Numbered from the stretch's first letter, positions 29,536-40,879 are shown. The stretch is 64,000 nt of DNA from Prorocentrum cordatum (GCA_963575745.1 CAUYUJ010006335.1:1155893-1219892); one strand, 5' to 3'. The notes: generated from the letters alone by a model not told the origin. A program made the numbers and translations.

Positions 29536-29990
29536 CTGGATGGATGGATGGATGGGTGGCGCTTACTCTGCCCTTACTCTTGCTCGTACTCGTACTCTGA
29601 CGCTTACTCTTACTCTTATGCTTACGATCATTATTACGCTTACTCTTGTCATTGCTCTTACCCTCCCTCTCACTCTTATCATTAGTTCATTATTGTTATT
29701 ACTAATCTTACTCTTGCGATTCCTCTCGCCCTTACACTTACTCTTGCTCGTGCTCTTACTCTTAGTCGTACTCTTACCCTCGGCGGTCTTGGGGCCTCAG
29801 CCACATTGAGCTATCATGGGCTAAATTGGAAGTCATCTGGGACTCGTCGGGCAACCTTGGGCGCCCCGACCGCTCGCGGACCCCCGCGCCCAGGTCCTAG
29901 GGGGAAGGCGAAATGAAATGGGGGGGGAGGGGGGGGGGGGGGTAAGGGTTGCATCGCCGTGTCCTCAAACAGAGCTTCCCAGAGCATTTA
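29536..29990. repeat. CTTACT hexamer-type repeat and G tract
   Basis: 29560-29790 is made of CTTACTCTTACTCTTATG-like words; a GGATGGATGGAT run precedes it at 29540. 29925-29942 is a near-pure G run. No gene. Confidence 0.8.
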
Positions 29991-30008
29991 CACGCAGCTC
30001 GCCTTCAC

Positions 30009-30935
30009 GGTTTCAATAGGATTTCTTTGGATCGGCTTTCAATCAGATTCCTTTTGCATCGGCTTTCAATGCGATTCCTCTTGAGGATTACAATCGGATT
30101 CTTTTTGTTGAGATTGCAATAATATTCCTTTTCGAGCAGGATTACAATAGGATTCCTTTTGAGGGGGATTGCAGTCGGATTCCTTGTGTAGCGGTTTACA
30201 CTAGGATCCATTTTGAGGGGGATTACATTAGGATTCATTTTGTGAGGGATTACGATCGGATTCCTTTTGTAGACGATTACACTAGGATTCCTTTTGCAGC
30301 GGCATTTGGGAGGAACCCGGGAGGAGAAAGAAACAAATCAAGGAATCCAGTAAAATTGCAGGCTGCCAATGATCTCCAATGGTTTTGCAAAGAAAAAATA
30401 TGAAAACACATCATTTCCAGCTCTTCCGAATTGGAAACTTCTAAAAACACAGCATTCCCACATCTCTGGAGCAAAAAAACATGTAAAATGTTGTGTTCTT
30501 ATATGTTTCCAATTCGGAAGAGCTGGAAATGCTGTGTTTTTTATATTTTTTCTTTGCAAAACCATTGAAATTCATTGAGAACTTGTAATTTTTCATGGAT
30601 TCTTTGATTTTTATTTGTTTTCCTTTGTCATCCTGGGTTCCCCCCAAGTACCGCTACAAAAGGAATCCTATTGTAATCCTCTGCAAAAAGAATCCGATTG
30701 TAATCCCTCACAAAAGCAATCCTAGTGTAATCCCTCACAACAGGAATCCTATTGTAATCCTCTACCAAAGGAATCCTATTGTAATCCTCCTCAAAAGGAG
30801 TCCAATTGTAATCCTCTTCAAAAGGAATCCTATTGCAATCCTGTACAAAAGGAATCCGAGTGCAATCCTTGACAAAAAAAGGAATCCGATTGTAATCGTC
30901 ACAACGGGAATATTGCTGCAATCTCTCAAAAAGGA
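30009..30935. mobile_element. foldback element: ~430-bp inverted arms of 30-bp repeats
   Basis: Left arm 30009-30438 and right arm 30505-30935 are reverse complements. The outer ~290 bp of each arm is a tandem array of a 30-bp unit (AGGATTACAATCGGATTCCT on the left, its complement on the right); the inner ~140 bp is unique and also inverted (CCAATGGTTTTGCAAAGAAA at 30376, CTTTGCAAAACCATTG ending 30567). The loop is ~66 bp. Because the unit is 30 bp, each arm can be read outward as a 10-residue peptide repeat (KRNPIVIL) without stops; I take this as a by-product of the repeat. Further degenerate units occur at 31480-31710. Confidence 0.85.
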
Positions 30936-31840
30936 TTCAAAGGTCAGTAGCCTCGCGCAAGACGGCGCCCGAGCAGAGTGAAACATGACGATGGCGCATA
31001 TGAACGAATCCGCCGGCACTTCACCCAAAGACTTTGCAAAGAACGCTGAGTGGAATTATGACAGAAGCGGCGGGGGATAACAGGAGGAAGAGGACGAGAA
31101 AGAGGAGTAGGAGGAGGGGGAAGAGGAAGAAGAGGTGGAGGAGGATCAGCAGCAGGAGGAGGGGAAGGTAGAGTGAGTTTTCATTGTCTGTCCTCCTTCT
31201 CCTCCTCCTGTTCCTTCCTATCCTCTCCTTGCCCCCTCTTCCCCCATGCCGGCGGTCTCGGGGGATTTCGCAGGCCTCAGAGAGCCACGAAAGGATCTGC
31301 AGGATCTGGCCTTGGAGCTGGAGTCAGAGAAGCGAGAGGCGGAGGAGGAGGAGGAGGAGGAAGGAGAGGAGGGGAAGATGAGTGAGGAGAGATAAGTCGC
31401 GATTGAACTTCTAGCGCTGAGGAAAGTTGGCCGAAGTCGTCTACAAGAGGCGTTCCAACCCAGCCGTGTGCAACATGAATTCTGTTGCGATCGAATACGA
31501 AGGGAATCTGTTTGGAATCGCCAGCGCGGGGACTAACATTGCATTGCCATCCTTTGACACAGCAGAACCGATTGCATTCCTGCACAAAAGGATGTCGAAA
31601 CACACCTAGGATACCAGGAAGTCAACCGAACCCCATCACGACAGGAATTCTTCTCAGATCCTTGACAACAGGAATCGGCTCGCAATCCCGTGGGATTCTT
31701 CATATGTTCCCAGGAGCAATATTGTTCTGCTGCCGCCGCCACTACGCTTCGTTGGTCAAGGGGTTGGCGGCGGTGGTTGTGGTCGCGGGTTCGGCTCTTC
31801 TTGCCACCGCCACCGCCGCCGCAATTATCCTTTTCGAGTG
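30936..31840. other. spacer: purine-rich tract and degenerate 30-bp units
   Basis: 31075-31180 and 31330-31385 are GAGGAG-rich; 31195-31240 is the complementary pyrimidine type. 31480-31710 holds scattered GGAATC..GATTGCA words like the foldback arms. No gene is supported. Confidence 0.5.
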
Positions 31841-33590
31841 CTTCCATTCATGCTCCAGAAGATGCAGTCGCGCCTCCACCGCTACCACCACCGCCAGCCC
31901 TACTCCACAACCGAGACCACATCGCCACCACCGCCACCACCCCGTTTTGGGCCAAAGGTGATGGTGGCGGCGGCTGCGATGGTGGCGTCGGTGGAGGTGC
32001 CCCAAATGCCACCGTCCATCCCCCCCGCACACACACACCACCTCCGCCGCCATCACCACCGCCACCACCACCACCGCCACCACCGCCACCCACCCACCCA
32101 CCCACCCACCCACCCACCCACGCACACATTCTACGGAGTGATACCTATACGGCAGCCGAACACAACCGCTGTCGGAGTCAGGAATGGAAATGATGGCGCC
32201 GTCGCAAGCCCTTCCAATACCACGAGTCCCAATGTTGGTTGACACTTGTTTGGCGGTTGCGACCACCGCAGGCGCCATTGTCGACGCCGCGCGCCCGACC
32301 CCATCACGTCCACATTCCCTCTGGGCAAGTCGTGGCCGTGCTTCTTGCGGCGGTGGATGCGACCCTCTCGCTACAGCCAAACCTCCACCGAGGGAGGTCG
32401 ATGGCCCGCAGGGAAGAGAGATCAGTGCAGGGAGGGTAAAGCTGTGCAGTTGCTAACGCTTCTGCTGTTGCTGCTACCGTCACCACTACCGCTACCATCG
32501 CCACCACCCAACCCAACCGCCACCGCCACTACCCTTTCGTGGTCATGGATGGTGGCCGCGGTGGCGGATGTGACGCCATCCTGCCAGCGCCGCCATTCAA
32601 GTCCACGCGCGCCTTCAGCGACCGTGCAGCTACCCGCCGCCACCACCCCATTTCGCCACCGCAACCGCCTGGCCATCATCACATACCCGCTGCCACCACC
32701 ACCGCCCGTTCTCGGTGGGGAGGTGGCGGCGGTGGTGGCGGTCATGTTTGCGGCGGCGGCAGTGCCCCCCAGCGCCACCGCCACCAAGCCATAAATTTAC
32801 GCGTGCGTCTGGTTCCGCCGCCTCCGCCGCCACCACCGCCACTTACATCATTCCATGACACTTAGTACATTGCCAGAACTTGGCACGCCGTGGGGATGGT
32901 GGCGATTGGCGGCGCGGTGGAAAATGGCAACCAGCAGAACAGGAGAGACAGGAGCAAGGGGTACAATTCTGCAGTTGCGAATGCTTCTGGTGTTATTGCT
33001 ACCATCACCGGTCACCAAAGCCTCTACCATCGCCACCATCCAGCCCAACCGCCACCGCCACCACCTGTTCGTGGTCAAGGATGGTGGCCGTGGTGGCGGA
33101 TGCGACGCCATCCTGCCAACGCTACCACTCAAGTCCACGCGCGCCTTCAGTGGCGGCGCAGTTACCCGCCGCCACCACCCCCTTCGTCACCGCAACCGCC
33201 TCGCCATCATCATTTATCCGCTGCCACCGCCACCGCCCGTTCTCGGTGGGGAGGTGGTGGCGGTGGTGGCGGTCATGTTTGTGGCGGTGGCGGTGCCCCC
33301 CAGTGCCTTCGCCGCAACCCAGCCATGCATGTGCGCGCGCGGCTGGTTACACCGCCACCGCCGCCATCGCACTGCCGCAACTGGTACACCGTTATACGTG
33401 GTGCACCTGGGCGATGGCGGCGGTTGGCATGGTGGCAGCCGAGACGCCCCCTCTCCAATCGACACCATCGCACCACCAACGCCAGCGATTGCGTCCACTG
33501 CTGCTGTTTGCACCACCACTACCCCTATCGCCACCACCAGCGCATGGGGAAGAAAGGAGCGCAAGAAGGAGGGGTAGGTAACTGACGAAG
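31841..33590. repeat. CCACCG-rich region with a ~532-bp tandem duplication
   Basis: The block at about 32440-32805 recurs at about 32970-33340: ATGGTGGCCG starts at 32549 and 33081, and the shared series CCATCCTGCCA, AAGTCCACGCGCGCCTTCAG, CGTTCTCGGTGGGGAGGTGG follows in both. Bases 32085-32120 are a (CCCA)n run. All six frames have long stop-poor stretches because of the composition; none has a protein-like pattern. Confidence 0.7.
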
Positions 33591-34830
33591 AGGAGGTAGG
33601 GGGCACAGCTGGTGGCGCAGGGAAAGCGGAACAGGAGGGAGAGAAAAGGCGGGGAGGATGGTTGGAGGGGCATGAGAGGGAGAGGGCCGAAGAGACGGAT
33701 GAGGAGGGCGAAGAGGAACCGCGGGATTGCTGCGGCGAGAGCAAGGCTTCTGGAGAGGCGAGCACGCAGCTCTCTAGGACGTAAGCCAAACGTTTAAGTG
33801 GTGCGCAATCTCATCTTTGAGGGCACTGCGATACAACCTCCACGGGGGGGGGGGCAGGGGGGAAGGGGCGAGCCCTTCCCCGCATGGGAAGGGGGCGTTT
33901 GGAGCAGCAGGTTCCCTATTATAGCCCACGCCCTAAGAGGGCAGGTGGGATTCCTTCCCGCGCGAGCACGCTGGCGCGCAGGTTCTGCGATGGCGGCTTC
34001 AGTTTGGAAGAGGCGTGCGCGCCCATCGCAAGCGAGATGCCGCCCCCAGCTCGCGCGCGACACACCGAGGCACTCGCATTCAATGATGACCTGATCAAGG
34101 AATCCCATGGCTTCCTGCCGAAATACGACGAAGGCGAGATTCGCATCCTCAGCGCCAGCAAGTCGCACGCGACCCAGGCCTCCCGCTGCGTTCAGCTGGG
34201 CAGCCCCACAGATCCAGACAACGTCGAGTTCGGCACCGACGGGAAGCTGGACATCCGCACGATTGGGTTGAAGTGTCCATCGTTGGCCGCTGCTTCGAGG
34301 GATTGGCACGAGCGGGGCGTGCTCGTCTGGCCGGCCGAGGGCGAATTCAGTGGCATTATCGATTTTCTTCATGGCCCAATTTTTTGATCACTGCGTTTGC
34401 CTCCCGAAACCTTTCGATCGGTCACCCGCATCTGGTTGGTTGTTGTTCTTTTTGGGGGTGGGGCTGGGGCCCCTGGAGGCCCTGCGCACATCCGGAGGCT
34501 GGCAATGCTGGACAGAGGGCTGCCCAGAATGAGGCGAGGTGGGAGGCCGTGTCCAAGATGCACGGCCAGGTTCAGAAGTTGATCGCACCCTTCGAACACG
34601 CTGAGAAGGAGGGCGAAACCTTGGGCCCCGAAGTCGCGCGGCAGAGGGCCATCGAGTCAGCGCAATCCAAAGAGCCAGACTTTGTCAAGGAGATCCCTGA
34701 CTCGGCGAAGTTCGCCGGGAAGCTCGGCGGCGGGCCAGGCGCAAGGAGTCTGAAGGAGCTGCGCGCGTTCAACCGTTCTCTGCAGAAGCCCCGCGTCGTG
34801 CAGGGCAATGTATTGGCTGCTCGGGCCGTC
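33591..34830 (+). pseudogene. 3' part of the dinoflagellate multicopy ORF, frameshifted
   Basis: From about 33985 the frame reads CDGGFSLEEACAPIASEMPP, EALAFNDDLIKESHGFLPKY, GEIRILSASKSHATQASRCV and GKLDIRTIGLKCPSLAAASR, then stops at 34387. After a GGGGTGGGG run the frame changes and continues at about 34515 with NEARWEAVSKMHGQVQKLIA, ARQRAIESAQSKEPDFVKEI and ARSLKELRAFNRSLQKPRVV, ending near 34830. The FN..LI..S.G / LS.S.SHATQ pattern is the expected continuation of the fragment at 29.0-29.5 kb. Function unknown. Confidence 0.45.
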
Positions 34831-35740
34831 CTGGGGCCCTCTGGGGGCCCTCCTCGGCCCCCTTGCGGACCTCCCCCCGTGGCCCTCCTGGGGCTTTCTT
34901 GGGAACCTCTCGGGGCCCTGAAGGGCCTCTCTTGTCTCATCTCGGGGCCCCCTCGGGCCGTCTTGACGCCCGCGCGGGCTGCGTCGGGAGCCTCTGGGGC
35001 CGTCTTGGGGCGGTCTGGGGGACTTCCTGGGCCGTTTTGGGCATTGTCAAGGCCAAAGAAGCGGGCGTGCTAAAAATGCACATTGTACCCTGGGGGAATG
35101 AAGCTATCCTTTGGGGGGTCTCCTGTGGGGGCCTCTTGGGGCGTCTTGGCGGCCTCCTGGGCTGTCTTGGGGCCCTCGTGGGTCTTTCCGACGCCGTCGT
35201 GGGCGATTTTGGCGTTGTCGTGGGCCGCCCTGGAGGCCTCTCAGCGCTCTTGGGGCTGATGTGGGCCGTCTTGGACCGATCCTTGTCGAAAGTAAGGCCG
35301 TTGGACTCCTCCTGGGGCCGTCTTGGGGGCCTCTTGGACCGTCCCTGGAGACTTCGGGCCGTCTTGGGGCCGCCTGGCAGCCGTCTTCGGCCGTCCAGGG
35401 GCCGTCTCGTGGCCTCTGGGGCCGCCGTCTTTGGGCGATCGCAGGGGCCTCGGGGGCCGTCGTGGAGCGTCGGGGAACCACAACAACCGTTCAAAAACCA
35501 CCAGACAATCCATGCTGTTTGCCTCTCTTGGCATTCTTGGGAGGCCTCTGGGAAACTTCTCGGGTCGTCTTGGAGGTCTTTTGGGGCGGTCTTGGAGGCG
35601 TCTTGGGCCGTCTTGGACGCATCTCGGGCGAAGTTGGAGGCCCCCCGATCCCTCTGTGGCCGTCTTGAAGGCCATATTGGACCGACCGCGGCTATCTCGA
35701 CGCCTCTGGAGGCTTCTTGGGAGGAAACTACGGCCATTGA
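34830..35740 (+). repeat. third CTTGGG-type repeat tract
   Basis: Degenerate GGCCGTCTTGGGG words with two specific cores: 35060-35100 (AAGCGGGCGTGCTAAAAATG) and 35470-35515 (GAGCGTCGGGGAACCACAAC then TTCAAAAACCACCAG). The second core matches the 7.5-9.25 kb core (GAGCGTCGAAAAG .. TCAAAAACCATCG) in orientation and order. Confidence 0.7.
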
Positions 35741-35799
35741 TCCTAGGGCCCGCGGGCGCCACCCCCTCTGCGCTACCCGAGACTAGTTCCTGCCGCCTA

Positions 35800-37042
35800 A
35801 CGGATCGCACGCTGCGCGTGCTTTGCTTCGCCGACGCGGACAATATCGGCGTGCTCGGGGCGTCCGAGGATCAGGCGAGCATTGTTCTGGCTGCAGTTGC
35901 GCCCTCTTCCGGCGGGGTGGGCCTCGAGGTCCTCGAGACCTCCCTGGCCAGCGCTGGCGGCCGGGCTTTGGGCGCGCAACTGGGCGGCCGCGAGGGGCGC
36001 ACCCGCCCCGCGACCTCGAGGTTTTGTTGGCGGGTCCGAGGCGCGGCGCAGGCGCTGCTGCGGCGCCGCGCTGCGAGCTCGCTCGAGCTGGGGATCGTCG
36101 TCGGTCACCTCGCGCCGCCCCCACTGCATCTGCCGCTTCATCCGGCGGCACCACTTCGAGAGGGTTGCGCTGTGGGACAGCGCGGAGCAGGATTCAGCGC
36201 GGGCCGATGATATTGTGCGCGCCGATTGGGGCGCCAGATGGCTGCCGGGCGCGCGCCAGTCCGACGCGCCCCATGCAGGCCGCGTGCGCGAGCGGCCCCG
36301 CTATCGCCTCGGCGCGGGGGTTGCGCGAAGGCACGCTGCGAGGGCCGCTGGGCTGGAGCTGCTGGCGGACGGCGGCGACGTCGCACCTGGGGCCCGCGCG
36401 CCCGCGACCCCCGAGGGGGAAATCGCGCGCTGGAGCCAGGGCCCCGCCTTCGAGGCGGTGCCGGCGGGGCTGCCGCGCGCCGTCCGTTGGCGGACGGCCA
36501 TGGCCCGTCGGTGGGCTTTCGAGGAGGGGGTTCTCCATCTCGACAGCCGAGCGCCGATCATGGCAGCGGGGCGCGCGACGTGCTCGCGCGCTGGCCATGG
36601 CGGCCAGGCTCTTCTGCTAGGAGACAGCGCGGCAGGGGTCCTCGCCTGTTCGCGTGCGCGGGCGCGGGGCTTCCAGCTGTCGGCGATGATTCGGGCGGCG
36701 GCGGCGCGCTCGTTCGGGCGCGATCCCGGGTTCAGTTATAGGTGGATCCAATCGGAGCTCAACAGCGCGATCGGGGGCCCAGGCCGGGGCGCTCGAGAGG
36801 CCGCCCCCGCGCGTCTTCTTCCGGGGCCCTCCTGGCTCGACGAGGGGGGCGGCGCCCCGGCGGGGGCGGGCGCGTGTCCAGCGGCCGGCGGCGCCCCTGA
36901 GGCCGCGCCGCATGCTTTCGCGGGGGCGGGCAGCCCAGGCGCGGGTGCCGACGCGAGCCTCGGCATCGCCGCAGGCCGCGGCTGGCGCCGCGCGCGCCGC
37001 CACTGGCAGCAGGGGCCCGCAGAGGACGCGCGCGCTAGCTAG
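35800..37042 (+). pseudogene. RT C-terminal and RNase H region of the DIRS-like element
   Basis: The first frame (to about 36100) has RVLCFADADNIGVLG, apparently a disturbed YADN/YxDN catalytic box, then RFCWRVRGAAQALLRR, typical of the RT connection in this lineage. The frame then changes to one containing RHHFERVALWDSAEQD, VRADWGARWLPGARQSDA (first RNase H Asp), EEGVLHLDSRAPIMAAG (the usual Glu position, here Asp), ALLLGDSAAGVLACSRARAR and YRWIQSELNSA, the usual RWxPSExNPAD end. At least two frameshifts and altered catalytic positions show that it is dead. Alanine/arginine-rich tail follows to 37042. Confidence 0.6.
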
Positions 37043-37319
37043 CTAAGCAGGGCGGCGCGCGGCGGGCTGGGCCGACGGGCGAGCGCGGGCGCGGCGCCGT
37101 CGCCGGCGGGTCTCGAGCAGGCCGCCTCGACGGAGCGGGGCCAGGCAGCCACGACCCTGCTCGCCGGCGCCTAGGCCGCTGCCGCGACCGCCGCTGCCAC
37201 CGAGGACGACGGCGAGAGTGGCAGGGAGAAGGAGCTGCCAGGCCGCGGGCCCACTCGCTCCGACGCCCGCCGCGCAGCGGCGCGGGCGCGGCGCGTTGCC
37301 AAGGGGGGCCTGCCGCCCT

Positions 37320-38290
37320 GCCAGACGTTCCCGGACGCCCGCGGCGCGAAGGCGGCGACCAGGGCGCGCTTCCAGATGCGCGTGGACGAGCTGATCGGCT
37401 ACGCGAACCAGCGCCCCGCGCCGCCCGTCGAGGACGCTGGCGTCGACGACTGCATCGCGAAGTGCTGAGCGCGGAGTTCAGCGCGGGCCGCCGCGCTCGG
37501 CCTGGCGAGAGCATGCTGGCCGCGGTGATGGTCGCGTTCCCGGGTTTCAGCCGCAACGGGGGGCGGCGGCTCCCGCGGGCCTGTCGGTGCTTTCGCGGTA
37601 GGCGATTGTTGAGTCTGCCGATGATCCGCGCGCCCCTTCCGTGGCCCATGTGGGCGGCGCTGGCCTTGCAACTGGTTCGGCTGGGTCGCGGGCTGGCGAT
37701 CCGCCCACGATGGTCGAGGCGCACCTTCGCCCTTCAGAGCTGCCGTCGCTGAGGCGCCGCTCGCTGCCGCCTCCAGCCCGAGGCGGGCTGGCCAGGCGGG
37801 GCCTCGTGCTGCCCCAAGCAGTATCAGCGTGACGCGGAGTAAAACGGGCGAAGCTGATGACGCCGCGGTGATGGACTCGCCGCGGACGGCCTGGCTGTCT
37901 CACATTTTCAGCCATCTCAGCGGGGTGCCCGAGGACGAGCGATTGTTCCCTTGGGAGTACAGCCAGTTCTACCAGATGTTTGTGCAGGCCGCGGCCGCCT
38001 CGGGTTTCGCGATGATTCCATATCTAGGTCGGCGCAGCGGCATCTCGATAGATCGGGCCCATCGCGAGCGAAGCTTGGGCGAGCGCATGAAGCGGCGTCG
38101 CTGGAAGGCGGCCGACAGAGCGGCCAGGCGCGCGAAGGCGGGTCGGCCGAACGCCTGGAGGGAGCCGGCGGCTGCCCGGCAGGCGCGCGCCTTCGACTGC
38201 GAGCGCCAGCTCGAGGAGAGCCTCGCGCGCGGGCGCCGCCCGCCAGCGCCAGCGATGCGGCCGCGACGCCTGTCTTCGCCGAGCTGATCA
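37320..38290 (+). pseudogene. tyrosine recombinase of the DIRS-like element
   Basis: Three frames give: TRARFQMRVDELIGY and a core-binding segment (to 37467); MLAAVMVAFPGFSRNGGRRL, PRACRCFRGRRLL, PLPWPMWAALALQLVRLGRG (37514-37700); AHLRPSELPSLRRRSL (about 37715-37765); then TRSKTGEADDAAVMDSPRTA, LFPWEYSQFYQMFVQAAAAS, PYLGRRSGISIDRAHRERSL (37829-38100). RPSEL and the R-(H)-S-G box are the conserved Arg-containing motifs of tyrosine recombinases; the box reads RRSG instead of RHSG, and the expected catalytic Tyr after GRW is not present (KRRRWKAADRAARRAK). Inactive. Confidence 0.6.
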
Positions 38291-38975
38291 GCGGCGCCGG
38301 GCGAGCGGCGGCGGCAGCGAGGCGCGCTGGCTACGTCCTGCGGGAGTGGGGCGTCAAAGGCAGGCCCGCTGGAGACCTCTTGCGGCCGCGCGCGGGGGCA
38401 GAGCCGCACAGATGCATGCGACGCGGCCAAGTCCTAGGCATCATGATGGCTCCGCCGCGCCTCTCCTCTTCTGTAGCGCAAAACGCGAATGCGCCCCTGA
38501 AGAGTAGACAGTTCCCCAGAGGCCTGAGAGGATTGCCAGAGATCCAACGTTAGAGACTAATGCTCGGAAGCGCCTGTTTGGATTCTTGCTTTCGAGCAGT
38601 TCGGACGCGCGTAAAGATGCGCATCCCGTTTTGCATGGGGCACCCTCGCAGCAGTCACATGTGGCACGATCCAGTTTGGGCGTTGCTTCGAGAACGCGCT
38701 GCCTGCAGGACAGCAGTCGCGTACCACTGCGCTTTCGGGGCGCCCCACCAGAGGGCTGCCAGACTAGTCTTCGGAGGCTCCGACATCGACTTGGGTGTTT
38801 TGGGTCGCCCCGGGGCTGTCGCCTGCGCAGGTCGACATGGCTACAGCTCCCTCTCTAGTAAGAAACGCGTCATCCTAGAAGGTCGGAGCGCGCGCGAAAC
38901 CGCGGCGTACCCTCCGAAGCTGGCTCGTTGTCTTGCTCGTGCGTTGGCGTCGCCAACTTGGAACGAACGACATTC
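38279..38975 (+). pseudogene. C5-methyltransferase-like domain fused downstream of the recombinase
   Basis: Reads ELISGAGRAAAAARRAGYVL (motif I position), VKGRPAGDLL, VLGIMMAPPRLSSSVAQ (motif IV position; the usual Pro-Cys is Pro-Arg), FPRGLRGLPEIQR, then after a frame change MGHPRSSHMWHDPVW (motif VI position), VAYHCAFGAPHQRAARLVFG and AAYPPKLARCLARAL. The series matches the layout of cytosine-5 methyltransferase-like domains in dinoflagellate retroelements. Loss of the catalytic Cys and frameshifts make it inactive. Confidence 0.5.
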
Positions 38976-40149
38976 GATCGCCTTCGCCTTTTTTCTAATA
39001 ATGCGTCTGCCTCCCGGCAACCCGCCCCCCCGTGGCTGTGAACTTCGGCCTGGGACCTAAAGGTTCGCTTGTGCCGTCCATTCCGCCACCGTTTGTCTCA
39101 AGCCCCCGCCCGCGCCACCCGGTTCTCGAGGTGCGGGGCATGGCGCAGATTTTAGCAATTCGAATTTTGACCGCGAGCGGCTACACAGTTGAGTTCGCTC
39201 ATTTTTCGTTCGGCTAGCGAGTCCCAGGGCCCGTATCGCAACATCATGTTGTCCTTCGCCAAGAGGCAAACATAGCACTGGCATGGCCAAATTGGGATAC
39301 GAGAGCCCCGTAGGTACAGTTAGAACTTGAGCGCTAGTTAGTGATATCAACATGGCGATTGTGGCTTCGCTCCCAGGATCGAGCTCTGTTGTGTGTGTGT
39401 GTTTGTGTGTGTGTTTGTGTGTGTTTGTGTTTGTGTGTGTTTGTGTGTGTGTGTTTGTGTGTGTGTGTTTGTGTGTGCGTGTGTGTGCGCACTCCGGTCA
39501 TGAGTTATGTTTGGGGCCTCTTGTAGAGCCCGGAAGACCTGTTGTAATACACTCTGGGTTCGGGGGTATTTTGGGAGCTTCCTGAGTGCATTCTTCCTCC
39601 GGGAGGTCTCTTGGAGGCGTCACGGACGGGGCGGCATCTTGGGAGTTAACTGGGCGGCAGGTTGCTTTTCTGGGGTTTCGTGTATGTCTCCTGGAGGACG
39701 GCCCCACGTGTCATTTCGCGTTCCCCATTTTGGGGCCATCGTGGGCCCATTTTTCTCTTGCCCCTTGGGGACTTTCTCTGGAAGTTTTTTGGGTGCGTCT
39801 TGTGCCGTTTCGTGCGAAAGTCACGCGACGCACCCCGGGAACGCCCAAAAGCGCCCAACAATTCCGAGGACTTGATGACACTCCATTCAGTTTCTCGCGG
39901 CACGTTGGCGTGCATAAATACAGAGGAGTGCGAATCTTCGTTTGATCCTGCGGGCTCAGATTGCTTGGAGCCGACGTGGAACACTCTGTAAGTTTTACCT
40001 TGTTTCGATCGTTGATCCGAGCATGGGGCTATTGCTTCCATCAGAGCGCGATTCACTTGCCTAAATTTCAGCAAGGTGTTGGATCAACCGAATCGTTAAA
40101 CTGCAAATCACCGAATCCCGTCATCCTCCGGATTTCCACTGTCCGCTGA

Positions 40150-40520
40150 TAGCACAGTTTTTTATTCTAGAAGCTTCGCGTAGTCACACCAGCGTTCGCT
40201 CCGTGCCGCATCCCGGACGCTGCGTCCGCTCCCTGACCTTTGCCTTGGAGCCGCGAACCAAAAAAGGTAATCACACCAGTCTTTTCCCACTCGCCGGCCC
40301 GGCCGCTGAGGTGCTGCGTGAGGCTCCGGCCCACCGCTTTAGCTTAATTCGTCTTTGCGCGCCCTGCTCTGACTGGACTCGCCGCTGGCGCGCTCGCCTG
40401 CGGCCGCTGACTAAAAAGTAATCACACCAGTGTTAGTTCTGCTCGTAGCCCCAGCCGACTTGCGACGCCGCTGGCGCCTTCGCCTGCGGATGCGACAACA
40501 GAATCACACCAGCTCATCCA
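40150..40520. repeat. segments delimited by TAATCACACCAG
   Basis: AATCACACCAG or AGTCACACCAG occurs at about 40179, 40268, 40421 and 40501 in copy 1 and at about 44801 and 44884 in copy 2. The segments between the words differ from one another. Copy 2 lacks two of the three intervals, consistent with deletion between the direct words. Confidence 0.7.
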
Positions 40521-40879
40521 GAGACAGTGCCCGGTCGAGTTACCCTGATCATGAATGTGGATGAGCATGCAGTGGATTAGCAGGCTGGGGAAGTCGTCAT
40601 GGAGGAGTTGGAGGAGGACGAGGAGGGGAAGGGGGAGGAGGAGGAGGGAGGAGGGAGGAGAGGAGGAAGGCGAGCATAATGCCCAGAGGCCTCTTGGATG
40701 CTTCTCGGAGTCTCTTGAGAGCTCTGTTGAGTCTTGGGGGCCTCTTGGCGGTCCTGGGGGGCTCTTGAAGTGTCTGGGGTTTGGGAGCCACTTGGGAACC
40801 TCTTGGGGGTCTCTTTGCGTATCCTGGGCGCCTCTTGGGGCTCTCTCGGGGCACTCTTGGGTGCCTTGGGGGCCATTTT

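Larger units (their letters stand above)
35770..38975 (+). mobile_element. decayed DIRS-like retroelement: RT, RNase H, tyrosine recombinase, MTase-like
   Basis: Coding remnants in the order RT C-terminus, RNase H, tyrosine recombinase and a C5-methyltransferase-like domain, all on plus, in several frames. RT followed by RNase H and a tyrosine recombinase is the defining order of DIRS-type elements. No LTRs or split repeats were identified. The upstream part of RT and any Gag are absent, replaced by the CTTGGG tract. Confidence 0.6.

Noticed and set aside
30009-30935. 30-bp repeats with regular spacing looked like a CRISPR array
   Set aside because: Units are directly tandem with no unique spacers, degenerate, and present as two inverted arms; the context is eukaryotic.
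31841-33590. Gly- or Pro-rich protein genes in the CCACCG region
   Set aside because: Open frames exist in every frame owing to composition; the tandem duplication has indels that keep no single frame.
39390-39490. Cys/Val-rich small protein
   Set aside because: It is a translated (TG)n microsatellite.
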